From Gemmatimonadetes bacterium T265 (GTDB taxonomy: Bacteria > Gemmatimonadota > Gemmatimonadetes > Gemmatimonadales > Gemmatimonadaceae), in assembly GCA_019973575.1 (NCBI GenBank), contig BPUI01000002.1, positions 1,116,001 through 1,180,000 of the forward strand: 64,000 bases of DNA, written 5' to 3'. The first letter of the stretch is position 1. Every line of letters starts with the position of its first letter. Positions 54,564 through 63,628 of this stretch are shown here, in pieces. The position numbers and the translations under genes were made by a program. Under the pieces are notes generated by a model, which was not told where the DNA came from, did no database searches, and was given only the letters and a program-made list of their open reading frames with translations.

Positions 54564-55726
54564 GCGGCCGCGACGTTTCGGCGGTTCCGCGGCGCGGAGT
54601 CGCAGTGCTCGGCAGTACCGGGTCGATCGGCACTGCCACGCTTCGAGTGCTGGCGCGCCACGCCGACCGGTTCGCGCTCCGCGCCGTCACCGCCCATCGG
54701 AACGCGGCCCTGCTCGCCGAGCAGAGCGCCGAGTTCACGCCCGACTACGTCGGACTAACGAACGGCGCGGACGGGTCGTCGACGACCGAGCCGTCGTGGC
54801 ACGTCGGCGGGGACGTGTTGATCGGCGCCGCGACTCAACCCGACGTCGACGTCGTCGTGAACGCGGTCGTCGGGGCCGCCGGCCTCGACGCGACGCTCGC
54901 GGCGCTCCGCGCCGGACGCCGCGTCGCACTCGCGAACAAGGAGACGCTGGTCATGGCTGGGCCGCTCGTGCGCGCGGCGGCCCGCGCCGGGCGCGGCGAG
55001 CTCGTGCCGATCGACAGCGAGCATTCGGCGATTCTGCAGTGCATCGCGGGCCGCCCGGGGCAGGAGGTCCGACGCATCATCGTCACCGCCTCGGGTGGCC
55101 CGTTCCGCGCGTGGAGCCCGGACCGCATCGCCCGGGCCACGGTCGCCGACGCGTTGCGGCATCCGACGTGGTCGATGGGCCGCAAGATCACGGTCGACAG
55201 CGCCACGCTCGCCAACAAGGCGCTCGAGGTCATCGAGGCGCACGAGCTGTTCGGGGTGCCGTACGAGCGCATCGAAGTCGTCGTGCATCCGCAGAGCGTC
55301 GTGCATTCGATGGTCGAGTTCGTCGACGGCAGCGTCCTCGCGCAACTCGGTGCGCCGAGCATGGAGGTCCCGATCCTGTACGCGCTGACGCACCCCGCGC
55401 GGCTCGCCGATACCGCCCTCCCCCCGTTCGACCCGGTCGCGCACGGGCGGCTCGAGTTCGAACCGGTCCGCCGCGACGCGTTTCCGATGTTCGACCTGGG
55501 GATCGACGCCGGTCGGAGGGGAGGCGCGGCGCCGGCGGTGTACAACGCCGCGAACGAAGCGGCCGTCGCGGGGTTCCTCGACGGCCGGCTCGTCTTCGGC
55601 GACATTCCGGTCGTGGTCGGCCGCGCGCTGGCCGCCTTCGGCGAACTGCCCGGTGACACACTCGACGCGCTCCGGGCGGCCGACGCGATCGCACGCCGAC
55701 ACGTTCGCGACCATCTTGCCCGCTGA
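54560..55726 (+). CDS. dxr: 1-deoxy-D-xylulose-5-phosphate reductoisomerase
   Basis: 388 residues. NADPH loop VLGSTGSIGTATLRVL near residue 15, ALANKETLVMAG near 127, PIDSEHSAILQC near 150, and GGPFRAWSPDRI and GRKITVDSATLANKALE later. Second MEP step, separated from dxs by about 32 kb. Confidence 0.95.
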   Translation: MSGRDVSAVPRRGVAVLGSTGSIGTATLRVLARHADRFALRAVTAHRNAALLAEQSAEFTPDYVGLTNGADGSSTTEPSWHVGGDVLIGAATQPDVDVVVNAVVGAAGLDATLAALRAGRRVALANKETLVMAGPLVRAAARAGRGELVPIDSEHSAILQCIAGRPGQEVRRIIVTASGGPFRAWSPDRIARATVADALRHPTWSMGRKITVDSATLANKALEVIEAHELFGVPYERIEVVVHPQSVVHSMVEFVDGSVLAQLGAPSMEVPILYALTHPARLADTALPPFDPVAHGRLEFEPVRRDAFPMFDLGIDAGRRGGAAPAVYNAANEAAVAGFLDGRLVFGDIPVVVGRALAAFGELPGDTLDALRAADAIARRHVRDHLAR

Positions 55727-55783
55727 GCGGCGGGGCGGCACGATCCGCCGCCGGCCCCGTCGCCCGACGCACCACTGACCCGC

Positions 55784-57004
55784 ATGCTCGCCTTCCTCGC
55801 GCCGCTTCTCGTGTTCGGGCTCGTGGTGTTCGTCCACGAACTCGGTCACTTCGTCGCCGCTAAGCTGACCGGCGTGTACGCGCCTCGGTTCTCGATTGGG
55901 TTCGGACCAGCGCTGCTGAAAAAGCGCGTCGGCGAAACCGAGTACGTGCTCGCCGCCCTCCCGCTCGGCGGTTATGTGCGGATGGCGTCGCGCGAGGACG
56001 ACGCCGTCGCCTTCCTCGAGGGCGGCGGCGAGCACCCCGCGGGTACCGTTCCGACGACCGGCGGCAACGCGGCCGGGCGCGCGGCGGACGATCACACCGG
56101 CGACCCGCACCGGAATCGCGATTGGGATCCGAACGCGCTTGCTCCGTTCGGGCCGCGGCCGGTGCCCTCGCACCGCTGGTTCGAGTCCAAGCCGCTGCCG
56201 GCGCGTCTGTTCATCCTGCTCGCCGGGGTGACGATGAACATCGCGCTCGCCTTCGTCGTGTACGCGGGCAACTTCGCCGTGCGCGGTCGCCCGTACGTAC
56301 CCCCCGTGATCGACTCGGTGGTCGCCGGACGGCCGGCGGCCCTCGCCGGCTTGCGGGCGGGTGACAGCGTGACGGCCATCGACGGGCGGCCGATCCGCAC
56401 GTGGGCGGAACTCGTCGCACGCGTCAGCCCGACGCCGCCGACCGCATTGACGCTCGACGTGCACCGCGCGACCGGTCTCGCGCGCGTACGTCTCACGCCT
56501 GTCCTGGCGGAATCGCCGGATCCGGCCACGGGCGCGCCGCGCACCGTCGGGCAGATCGGGGCGTACGTACGGCCGACGATCATCCGCGAGCCGGTCGGTC
56601 TCGGAACGGCGGTGCGCGAGGGAGCCGTGACCACATGGGAGAACGCGACGTCCGTGCTCGGCGTCCTGCGCGGCCTGTTCGGCGGCAAGGTCGCGGTGTC
56701 CAACCTCGGCGGACCGATCGCGATCGCACGAACGTCCGTCGCGGCGGCACGCGCCGGCTTCGAATCGCTGCTGCTCCTCGTCGCGTTCCTCAGTGTGAAC
56801 ATCGCCGTGCTGAACCTGCTCCCCGTGCCCGTGCTCGACGGCGGTCAGGTCCTCATCAACGTGCTCGAAGCGTTGAAGGGGCGTGCGTTCAGCGTGCGCG
56901 TACGCGAGCAGATCCTCCGGCTCGGGCTTGCGGCCGTCGCCCTGCTGTTCGTCACGGTGATGTGGAACGATCTTTCGCGCCTGGTCGGGGACTGGTTGCG
57001 TTGA
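55784..57004 (+). CDS. rseP: Site-2 protease RseP
   Basis: 406 residues. Zinc motif VFVHELGHFVAAK in the first membrane helix (near residue 15), a PDZ domain about 165-240 (AALAGLRAGDSVTAIDGRP), and the second metal motif PVPVLDGGQVLIN near 345. Intramembrane cleavage of anti-sigma or small membrane proteins; a specific partner is not in the window. A Gly/Asp/His-rich stretch around residue 95 is atypical. Stop overlaps the next gene (TTGA). Confidence 0.93.
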   Translation: MLAFLAPLLVFGLVVFVHELGHFVAAKLTGVYAPRFSIGFGPALLKKRVGETEYVLAALPLGGYVRMASREDDAVAFLEGGGEHPAGTVPTTGGNAAGRAADDHTGDPHRNRDWDPNALAPFGPRPVPSHRWFESKPLPARLFILLAGVTMNIALAFVVYAGNFAVRGRPYVPPVIDSVVAGRPAALAGLRAGDSVTAIDGRPIRTWAELVARVSPTPPTALTLDVHRATGLARVRLTPVLAESPDPATGAPRTVGQIGAYVRPTIIREPVGLGTAVREGAVTTWENATSVLGVLRGLFGGKVAVSNLGGPIAIARTSVAAARAGFESLLLLVAFLSVNIAVLNLLPVPVLDGGQVLINVLEALKGRAFSVRVREQILRLGLAAVALLFVTVMWNDLSRLVGDWLR

Positions 57005-57522
57005 CGTCGGGGCGCGTCCGGAGTACCGCGGCTCTCGCCGGGCTCGCACTCGCGGCCTGTCACCACCGGGCGACCGCGACCACCACACCGATCCCCAAGC
57101 CGCCGGGCGAACCGCCGTCGGTTCAGCCCCCGATCGGTTCGGCGCCGATCACTGACGCGAGCCCGCCACCGGCTTCGCCCGGCGCGCCCGACCCCCGGCT
57201 TCGGCGATACGAGATCGTCGCGGTCGACGACACGACGTTCACGATCCTCATCGGCGCCGAGCGGTGGGTGCGCCGCGGCACGACAGGTATCGCCGTCGAC
57301 CCTCGCCGCCGCGACGCGCTCGTCGCACGGTTCCGCGTGATCTCGCGTTTGGGAGACAGCGCCGTCGCGCTCGTTACGGGGCAGACGACACGGGTCGAGC
57401 CGACGCACGTCGCACTCATGCGCGCCCCGGTGTTAGGGACGCTGCGCCAGAAGGCGTTCTGGGCCGGGCTGTTCGTGGGACTCGCGGCGGGTTTCGGCAC
57501 GGGTCTGCTCGTCCGGCATTGA
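57001..57522 (+). CDS. Small lipoprotein with C-terminal membrane segment, unknown
   Basis: 173 residues from TTG 57001 overlapping the rseP stop. Lipobox near residue 20 (AGLALAAC), then a Pro-rich linker (PIPKPPGEPPSVQPPIGS), a compact beta-like region (RYEIVAVDDTTFTILIGAER) and a C-terminal helix AFWAGLFVGLAAGFGTGLLV. No family recognised. Coupled to rseP, so an envelope-quality-control role is possible but not shown. Confidence 0.6.
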   Translation: MTSGRVRSTAALAGLALAACHHRATATTTPIPKPPGEPPSVQPPIGSAPITDASPPPASPGAPDPRLRRYEIVAVDDTTFTILIGAERWVRRGTTGIAVDPRRRDALVARFRVISRLGDSAVALVTGQTTRVEPTHVALMRAPVLGTLRQKAFWAGLFVGLAAGFGTGLLVRH

Positions 57523-57555
57523 CCGGCCGTGTGGCGGCCGTTGGCCGCCGGGCGG

Positions 57556-59433
57556 CTACTGGCAGAGTAGACGGCCGGTTTCGCGGCGGGTCTTCCCGGC
57601 GACCACGGGTAGGTGCTCGTCCGAGTATTGCGCGCACGCGGCTGCCTCGATGGTGAGCCGGTACGTCCCGTCCGGGAGGACGAGCGGCTGACTGAGCGGG
57701 AGCAGTCCTTCGCGCGTGGGACCGCCGCGGAGCGGGATGAGCGAGTAGTGGGGCGGCGTCGACGCGGTGAACTCTAGCATCAGCTGTCCGCACGGGACCG
57801 GATCGAGCGCGATCGAATGCCGAGAGTTGGGCGTGACGTCGACGGTGACGGACGTATCGGCCGAGGCGCACCCCGGCAGCCCGCCGAGGCTCGCGCGTAC
57901 GGTGTACGCCCCGACCGGGACCGACGCGTTGCGCCACGGACCGCGCGACACGAGGTCGCCGTCGAAGTAGACGTTAGCCTCGGCGGGCGTGGACACCGCG
58001 ATCAACCCGACGGGTTTCGCCGCGGCGCCGTGCGTCGGGGCCGCGCCTCGGGCGCCGGGGAGTCGCCCGAGCTTCGCATCGCGCGCGGCGGACGCGTTGG
58101 CCAGGGCGGCGCTGTCACGCGCGGCGCTGCGCGCCGAACTATCGAGCGACGGGAACGCGGTGCCGACGGCCGCGAGCGGCGCGCGCGCCGAATCGAGTGC
58201 CGGCGCCGGCGCGGTGCCGGCCGGAGCCGGCGGCGTCGCGATCGCGGGCGGCGGTGTCGTGCGCGCGGGCGCGCCCGGGCCCGAGGGCACGCGCTCCGGC
58301 GCGCCGCGGACCGCCAGGACGCGGCCGCCGACGACCGCGACCCCGAGCGCGGCGACCGCGGCGGCGCCCCAGCGAAGACGGCGCGCCCGCACACCGGCCC
58401 GCGGCGCGGCGGCGACGCGCGGGATCTCCGTCGTGTTCAGCCGGTTGCCGGGCGCGCCGCGGAGCGCGTCGAACGCGTCGCCCAGCGCGTCTCCCGTGGG
58501 ATAGCGCGACGCCGGATCCTTCGCGAGCGCGCGCGTGAGCACTGCGTCGAAGGCCGGGCTGAGGTCGCGGTTGATGCTCGACGGCGAGGCCGCGGTCTCC
58601 TCGACGTGCTGGCGCATGACGACGTACCAGTCGTCGCCGCCGAACGGCACGACTCCGGTCGCCGCGCGGTAGAGCGTCACGGCGAGGGAGTACAGGTCGC
58701 TCCGGCCGTCGAGCGGGAGGCCCCGGGCCTGCTCGGGCGAGAAGTACGCGGGCGTGCCTAACAACACCTGGCGGCTCGGCCCGGACGGCGCCGCGCTCAG
58801 GGCGCGCGCGATGCCGAAGTCGGTGACGACCGCGCGGCCGTCGCGGGCGAAGAGCACGTTCTCGGGCTTCACGTCGCGGTGCACGATGCCCTGGCGGTGC
58901 GCGTAGGCGAGCCCGCGCGCGACCTCGGCCCCGATCCGCGCGACGTCGGCCTCGGGCAGCGTGGTCCCCGCGCTCACCCGGTCGGCGAGCGAGTGCGGGA
59001 GGTAGTCCATGACGAGGTACGGCGCGCCCGCCGGGATGCCGTCGAACGGCTCCGTGAGCCGCCCCACGGTGAGCACGGTGATCACGTGGGGATGCCGGAG
59101 CTTGGCCGCCGTCGTGGCCTCGCGGCGGAAGCGCTCGACGACCTCCGCGTCGTAGGTCAGTTCCGGTCGGAGGACCTTGACCGCGACGTCGAGTTCGAGA
59201 TCCGGGTCGACGGCGTGGTAAACGCGGGCGAACCCGCCGACGCCGACCGCCCGCACGACCCGGTAGCGGCCGAATAAACGGCCGCCGACGTCGGCGTCGG
59301 CGGGCTCGAGCCCGAAGTCGGGCCCCGTCGGAGAGGCGGGCGCGTCAGACAGAAGGCGGAACGGCGAGGGGGAAGCGCACGCTGAGAGCCGCGGGCGGGC
59401 GCGCGCCGGCGGCCGCTGCCGCATACTTGTCAC
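57556..59433 (-). CDS. Transmembrane Ser/Thr protein kinase with PEGA domain
   Basis: 625 residues from GTG 59433 (an ATG 9 nt later is an alternative). Residues about 50-320: complete Hanks-type kinase with [36 protein letters not shown] and FSPEQARG. A membrane helix ([16 protein letters not shown], about 360) leads to an Ala/Pro-rich extracytoplasmic linker and a PEGA-like domain ([15 protein letters not shown] and [12 protein letters not shown], about 500-530). Substrates unknown. Confidence 0.9.
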   Translation of the reverse strand: MTSMRQRPPARARPRLSACASPSPFRLLSDAPASPTGPDFGLEPADADVGGRLFGRYRVVRAVGVGGFARVYHAVDPDLELDVAVKVLRPELTYDAEVVERFRREATTAAKLRHPHVITVLTVGRLTEPFDGIPAGAPYLVMDYLPHSLADRVSAGTTLPEADVARIGAEVARGLAYAHRQGIVHRDVKPENVLFARDGRAVVTDFGIARALSAAPSGPSRQVLLGTPAYFSPEQARGLPLDGRSDLYSLAVTLYRAATGVVPFGGDDWYVVMRQHVEETAASPSSINRDLSPAFDAVLTRALAKDPASRYPTGDALGDAFDALRGAPGNRLNTTEIPRVAAAPRAGVRARRLRWGAAAVAALGVAVVGGRVLAVRGAPERVPSGPGAPARTTPPPAIATPPAPAGTAPAPALDSARAPLAAVGTAFPSLDSSARSAARDSAALANASAARDAKLGRLPGARGAAPTHGAAAKPVGLIAVSTPAEANVYFDGDLVSRGPWRNASVPVGAYTVRASLGGLPGCASADTSVTVDVTPNSRHSIALDPVPCGQLMLEFTASTPPHYSLIPLRGGPTREGLLPLSQPLVLPDGTYRLTIEAAACAQYSDEHLPVVAGKTRRETGRLLCQ

Positions 59434-59448
59434 GCCCGGGTTCCGCGA

Positions 59449-59466
59449 GTAAGCTTATGTGCTTAC
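59449..59466. promoter_or_regulatory. Palindrome in kinase/rpsO divergent region
   Basis: GTAAGC (59449-59454) and GCTTAC (59461-59466) form a 6-bp inverted repeat around TTATGT between the kinase and rpsO. Position fits an operator for either divergent gene; no regulator can be named. Confidence 0.35.
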
Positions 59467-59514
59467 GAGCGTTGCGCGCACGAGCGCCGCCGGACGTGCG
59501 GAGAATATACATCC

Positions 59515-59775
59515 ATGGCTTTCGAGAAAGCACCGACCATTACCAAGTACCGGGCGCACGAGACCGACACGGGCTCGACACGCGTGCAAGTCGCGGTCAT
59601 CACCGATCGCATCAACTACCTGACCGAGCACTTCCGGACGCACAAGAAGGATCACCACGGCCGGCTCGGTCTTCTCAAGATGGTCGGCAAGCGGCGGCGT
59701 CTTCTCGACTACCTCAAGCGAACCGACGTCGCCGGGTACCGCCAGCTCGTGACCGAACTCGGGCTGCGTCACTGA
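59515..59775 (+). CDS. rpsO: 30S ribosomal protein S15
   Basis: 86 residues with [39 protein letters not shown] and [14 protein letters not shown], the S15 core. Binds the 16S central domain. Followed by an intrinsic terminator and then pnp, the conserved order in many bacteria; the upstream AT-rich AATATAC is close to the start codon. Confidence 0.97.
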   Translation: MAFEKAPTITKYRAHETDTGSTRVQVAVITDRINYLTEHFRTHKKDHHGRLGLLKMVGKRRRLLDYLKRTDVAGYRQLVTELGLRH

Positions 59776-59793
59776 ACGGTTCGTCACACTTCT

Positions 59794-59830
59794 CGCGCGG
59801 GCGCAGCGACTGCGGCCGCGCGTTTTGTGT
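59794..59830 (+). terminator. Intrinsic terminator between rpsO and pnp
   Basis: CGCGCGG (59794-59800) pairs with CCGCGCG (59816-59822), with an inner GCAG/CTGC stem and CGA loop, then TTTTGTGTT. The best U-tract terminator in the window; may attenuate transcription into pnp. Confidence 0.75.
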
Positions 59831-60019
59831 TCGACGCCGTTCGGACGTCCGGTCATCCGGTTCTGTCCGTCGTAGTTGCCGGAGCATTCCCGGCATCGGC
59901 CGCCGGGTGACGTCGTCCCCGGCCGCCCGCCGTCCCTGGGCTCCACGATTGGCTAGCGGTGCGCTAGCGGGCCCGCGACGGCTTCTTTCTCCGCGCATGA
60001 CGCGCGAGTGTACCTCCCT

Positions 60020-62254
60020 ATGATGCAACGCGTAGAACGCACGTTCGCCGGCCGCCGGCTCGTTATCGAGACCGGACGCATGGCGAAGCAGGCGGCCGGG
60101 TCCGCCCTCGTCCAGTACGGCGACACGATGGTGCTCGCCACCGTGACGGTGAGCGACTCCCAGAGCACGCTGCCGTTCTTCCCCCTCACGGTCGAATACA
60201 AAGAAAAGACGTACGGCGCCGGGAAGATCCCGGGCGGCTTCATCAAGCGCGAAGGCCGCCCGGCCGATTCCGAGATCCTCTCCGCGCGGATCATCGACCG
60301 CTCGATCCGTCCGCTCTTCCCGGAGGGCTTCAAGAACGAAGTCCAGGTGTTCGTCTACGTCATCTCCGCGGACCAGGAGAACGACTCGGACGTGCTCGCG
60401 CTCGTCGCGACGAGCTACGCGCTGAACGCCTCCAAGGTTCCCTTCCTCGGCCCGATCGCCGGCGTGCGTGTCGGCCGCGTCCAGGGCAGCTGGATCCTCA
60501 ACCCGACGTTCCAGCAGCTGCAGTACAGCGACATGGACCTCGTCGTCGCGGGGTCGCAGGACTCGATTGTGATGGTCGAGGGCGGCGCGCTCGAGGTGAG
60601 CGAGGACGACGTCGTCCAGGCGCTCACCGTCGGCCACAACGGGATCCGCGAGCTGATCGACGCGCAGCGCGAGCTGCTCGGCAAGGCCGGCCGCGGCGAG
60701 AAGATGGCCTGGACGAAGCCGGAGATCCCGGAGGCCATCACCGCACGCGTGAAGGAGGCGGCCGAGGGCAAGATTGCCGAAGCGATCAACCAGGCCGACA
60801 AGCAGGGGCGCGTCCAGGCCGTCGAGGCGGTCAAGAAGGCCGTCAAGGAACAGCTCCTCCCCGAGCTGCCCGACAACAGCAAGGACTTCGGCGCGATCCT
60901 CGGCGACATCGAGTACAACGCGCTCCGCGGCCAGGTGCTCGACACCGGGCTCCGCGTCGACGGCCGCAAGCCGAACGAGGTGCGCCCGATCACGATCGAC
61001 ACCGGCGTGCTGCCGCGCGCGCACGGCTCGGCGCTCTTTACGCGCGGGCAGACGCAGGCGCTCGTCGCCGTCACGTTAGGCACCGCCAACGACGTGCAGC
61101 GGCTCGACTCGGTGCACGAGGCGGCCGAGACGACGAAGTCGTTCATGCTGCACTACAACTTCCCGCCGTTCTCGACCGGCGAGGTGCGCCCCGTGCGCGG
61201 CACGAGCCGCCGCGAGATCGGGCACGGCAACCTCGCCGAGCGCGCGCTGCAGGGCGTGCTCCCCGAGTTCGAGCAGTTCCCGTACACGATCCGCATCGTC
61301 TCCGACGTCCTCGAGAGCAACGGCTCGTCGTCGATGGCGTCGGTGTGTGGCGGCTCGCTCGCGCTGTTCGACGCCGGCGTGCCGATGCGCGCCGCCGTCG
61401 CCGGCGTCGCGATGGGGCTCATCAAGGAGGGCGAGCGCTACGCGGTGCTCACCGACATCCTGGGCACCGAGGACCACCTCGGCGACATGGACTTCAAGGT
61501 CGCCGGGACGCGCGGGGGCATCACCTCGATCCAGATGGACATCAAGATCGAGGGCCTCGACCTCAAGATCCTGACCGAGGCGCTCGCCCAGGCCAAGGAC
61601 GGCCGGCTGCACATCCTCGGCGAGATGGAGAAGGCGCTCGCCGCGCCCCGGAGCGAGATGTCGGCGTACGCGCCGCGCATCGTGACGATCCAGATCAGCC
61701 CCGAGAAGATCGGTGACCTGATCGGGCCGAAGGGAAAGACGATCCGCGGCATCCAGGAGGAGACGAAGACCGAAGTCACGGTCGACGACACCGGCCTGGT
61801 CACCATCGCCGCCGTCGGCGCGGAGTCGATGGAGCGCGCGAAGCAGATGGTCGTCGCGCTCACGGCGGAGCCGGTGGTCGGCGACGTGTACGAGGGCACG
61901 GTGAAGAGCACGACCGCGTTCGGCGCCTTCGTCGAGATCATGCCCGGCACCGAGGCGCTCCTGCACATCTCGGAGATGCGCCACGGCCGCGTCGAGAAGA
62001 CCGAGGACGTCGTGAAGAAGGGCGACACCGTCAAGGTGAAGCTCATCGAGCGCGACGAGCGCGGCCGGCTCCGCCTGTCGATGAAGGCGCTCGAGCCGAA
62101 GCCCGAGGGCGCGCCCGACGCCGAGTCGAACGGCGACGCGGTGGGCGTCGGCGCGGGCGCGGGTGACTCGCGCGGCGAGCGTCCGGCCCGCTCCGGAGGC
62201 GACCGCGGCGGGCGCGACCGCGGCCCGCGTGGGGGAGGCCGCGACCGCGAGTGA
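60020..62254 (+). CDS. pnp: Polyribonucleotide nucleotidyltransferase (PNPase)
   Basis: 744 residues from ATG 60020 (ATG 60023 or GTG 60008 are alternatives). Two RNase PH cores: PLTVEYKEKTYGAGKIPGGF near 65, and LPRAHGSALFTRGQTQALVA with FPPFSTGEVRPVRGTSRREI later; KH domain IGPKGKTIRGIQEET near 570; S1 domain TAFGAFVEIMPGTEALLHIS near 630. The last 45 residues are Gly/Arg/Asp-rich (GDRGGRDRGPRGGG), similar in style to the S2 tail. Phosphorolytic 3-5 exoribonuclease of mRNA decay. Stop overlaps the M16 gene by GTGA. Confidence 0.96.
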   Translation: MMQRVERTFAGRRLVIETGRMAKQAAGSALVQYGDTMVLATVTVSDSQSTLPFFPLTVEYKEKTYGAGKIPGGFIKREGRPADSEILSARIIDRSIRPLFPEGFKNEVQVFVYVISADQENDSDVLALVATSYALNASKVPFLGPIAGVRVGRVQGSWILNPTFQQLQYSDMDLVVAGSQDSIVMVEGGALEVSEDDVVQALTVGHNGIRELIDAQRELLGKAGRGEKMAWTKPEIPEAITARVKEAAEGKIAEAINQADKQGRVQAVEAVKKAVKEQLLPELPDNSKDFGAILGDIEYNALRGQVLDTGLRVDGRKPNEVRPITIDTGVLPRAHGSALFTRGQTQALVAVTLGTANDVQRLDSVHEAAETTKSFMLHYNFPPFSTGEVRPVRGTSRREIGHGNLAERALQGVLPEFEQFPYTIRIVSDVLESNGSSSMASVCGGSLALFDAGVPMRAAVAGVAMGLIKEGERYAVLTDILGTEDHLGDMDFKVAGTRGGITSIQMDIKIEGLDLKILTEALAQAKDGRLHILGEMEKALAAPRSEMSAYAPRIVTIQISPEKIGDLIGPKGKTIRGIQEETKTEVTVDDTGLVTIAAVGAESMERAKQMVVALTAEPVVGDVYEGTVKSTTAFGAFVEIMPGTEALLHISEMRHGRVEKTEDVVKKGDTVKVKLIERDERGRLRLSMKALEPKPEGAPDAESNGDAVGVGAGAGDSRGERPARSGGDRGGRDRGPRGGGRDRE

Positions 62255-63537
62255 CGCTCCTGACGGCACGGGGCGCGCCGGCCGAGGCCGACGCGCCGCC
62301 GCGCCGCACGACGCTGCCTAACGGACTGACCGTGCTCTCGGCCCCCGTGCCGAGGGTGCGGTCGGTTGCGTTCGGGGCGTTCGTGCGCGCGGGATCGCTG
62401 CACGAGCCCCGCGCCAAGATGGGCGTCGCGCACCTCCTCGAACACATGGTGTTCAAGGGGACGCCGACGCGCACGGCGCGGCAGCTCTCGCTCGACGTCG
62501 AGACGTTGGGCGGCTCGCTCGACGCGTACACCACGCGCGAGTACACCTCGTACCAGGCGCGGCTGCTCGCGGAGGACCTCGGCGTCGCGGCCGACGTGAT
62601 CGGCGACCTCGTGTTCCGCCCGCTCCTGCGCGACGAGGACCTCGCGTTGGAGCGGAACGTCATCCTCGAGGAGATCGGGACGATGGAGGACACGCCCGAC
62701 GACCTCGTCTTCGAGTTGCACAACGCGCTGCTCTGGGGCGACCACCCGCACGGGTACTCGATCCTCGGCACGCGCGAAACGGTTTCGGCGGTCGCGACCG
62801 CCGACTTGCGCGCGTTGCACGCGCGGGCGTACCACCCCGCGCAGATCGTCGTCGCCGCGGCGGGCAACGTGGAGCACGAGCAACTCGTCGACGCGCTGCT
62901 CGCGACCGGGTGGGGCGACGTCGCGGCCGGCGACGCGACGCCGCTTGCGACGGAGGCGCCGCGCGCTGCGCCGCCGACGTACCGACACGTGGCGAACAAG
63001 GAGCTCGCGCAGACACACGTCGTGTTCGGCGCGCCCGGCGTGTCGCACGCGGACCCGCGCCGCGACGCGCTCGCACTCGTGAGCACCGTGCTCGGCGGCG
63101 GCATGAGCTCGCGGCTGTTTCAGACGGTGCGCGAGGAGCTCGGGCTGGCGTACGCCGTACACACGACGCAGTCGATTCACGCGGACGCGGGCACGCACGG
63201 CGTCTACCTCGCGAGCGCGCCGAAGACGGCCCGCAAGGCGGCCGACGCGGTGCGCCGCGAGTACGCGCGCCTGCACGCGGAGGGGCTGCCGGACGCAGAG
63301 CTCGACGCGGCCAAGCGTCAACTGCGTGGCCAGGTCCTGCTCGGCGCCGACAGCGTGACGAACGCGATGTACCGTGCGGCCGAGACGGTGCTCTTCGACG
63401 AGCCGTACCGCACGCTGGATGAGGTCGTCGCCCGCATCGACGCGGTCACGCCGGACGACGTGCGGGCGCTCTGCGCGGACCTCTACGATCCCGAACGGCA
63501 GACCGTGCTCAGCCTCGGCCCGAAGCCGGTCGGGTGA
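62251..63537 (+). CDS. M16-family zinc peptidase (pitrilysin/processing-peptidase type)
   Basis: 428 residues. Metal site GVAHLLEHMVFKGTP near residue 57 with downstream ERNVILEEIGTMEDTP near 139 (third ligand), and a C-terminal half resembling the partner domain. A single-chain M16 protein like those next to pnp in many bacteria. No signal peptide is visible, so a cytoplasmic role such as small-peptide turnover is inferred. Confidence 0.9.
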   Translation: MTLLTARGAPAEADAPPRRTTLPNGLTVLSAPVPRVRSVAFGAFVRAGSLHEPRAKMGVAHLLEHMVFKGTPTRTARQLSLDVETLGGSLDAYTTREYTSYQARLLAEDLGVAADVIGDLVFRPLLRDEDLALERNVILEEIGTMEDTPDDLVFELHNALLWGDHPHGYSILGTRETVSAVATADLRALHARAYHPAQIVVAAAGNVEHEQLVDALLATGWGDVAAGDATPLATEAPRAAPPTYRHVANKELAQTHVVFGAPGVSHADPRRDALALVSTVLGGGMSSRLFQTVREELGLAYAVHTTQSIHADAGTHGVYLASAPKTARKAADAVRREYARLHAEGLPDAELDAAKRQLRGQVLLGADSVTNAMYRAAETVLFDEPYRTLDEVVARIDAVTPDDVRALCADLYDPERQTVLSLGPKPVG

Positions 63538-63628
63538 ACGCACGCAGCCCGGCCGGTCGCGCGGCGCACGGCGGATAAGTTCCGCTGCGTCCGGCCTTTA
63601 CCCCACCTCCTCGCGTCTTCGCTGCACC

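Noticed and set aside
54755-57088. 777-codon minus-strand open frame
   Set aside because: Runs across dxr and rseP, both with clear catalytic motifs on the plus strand.
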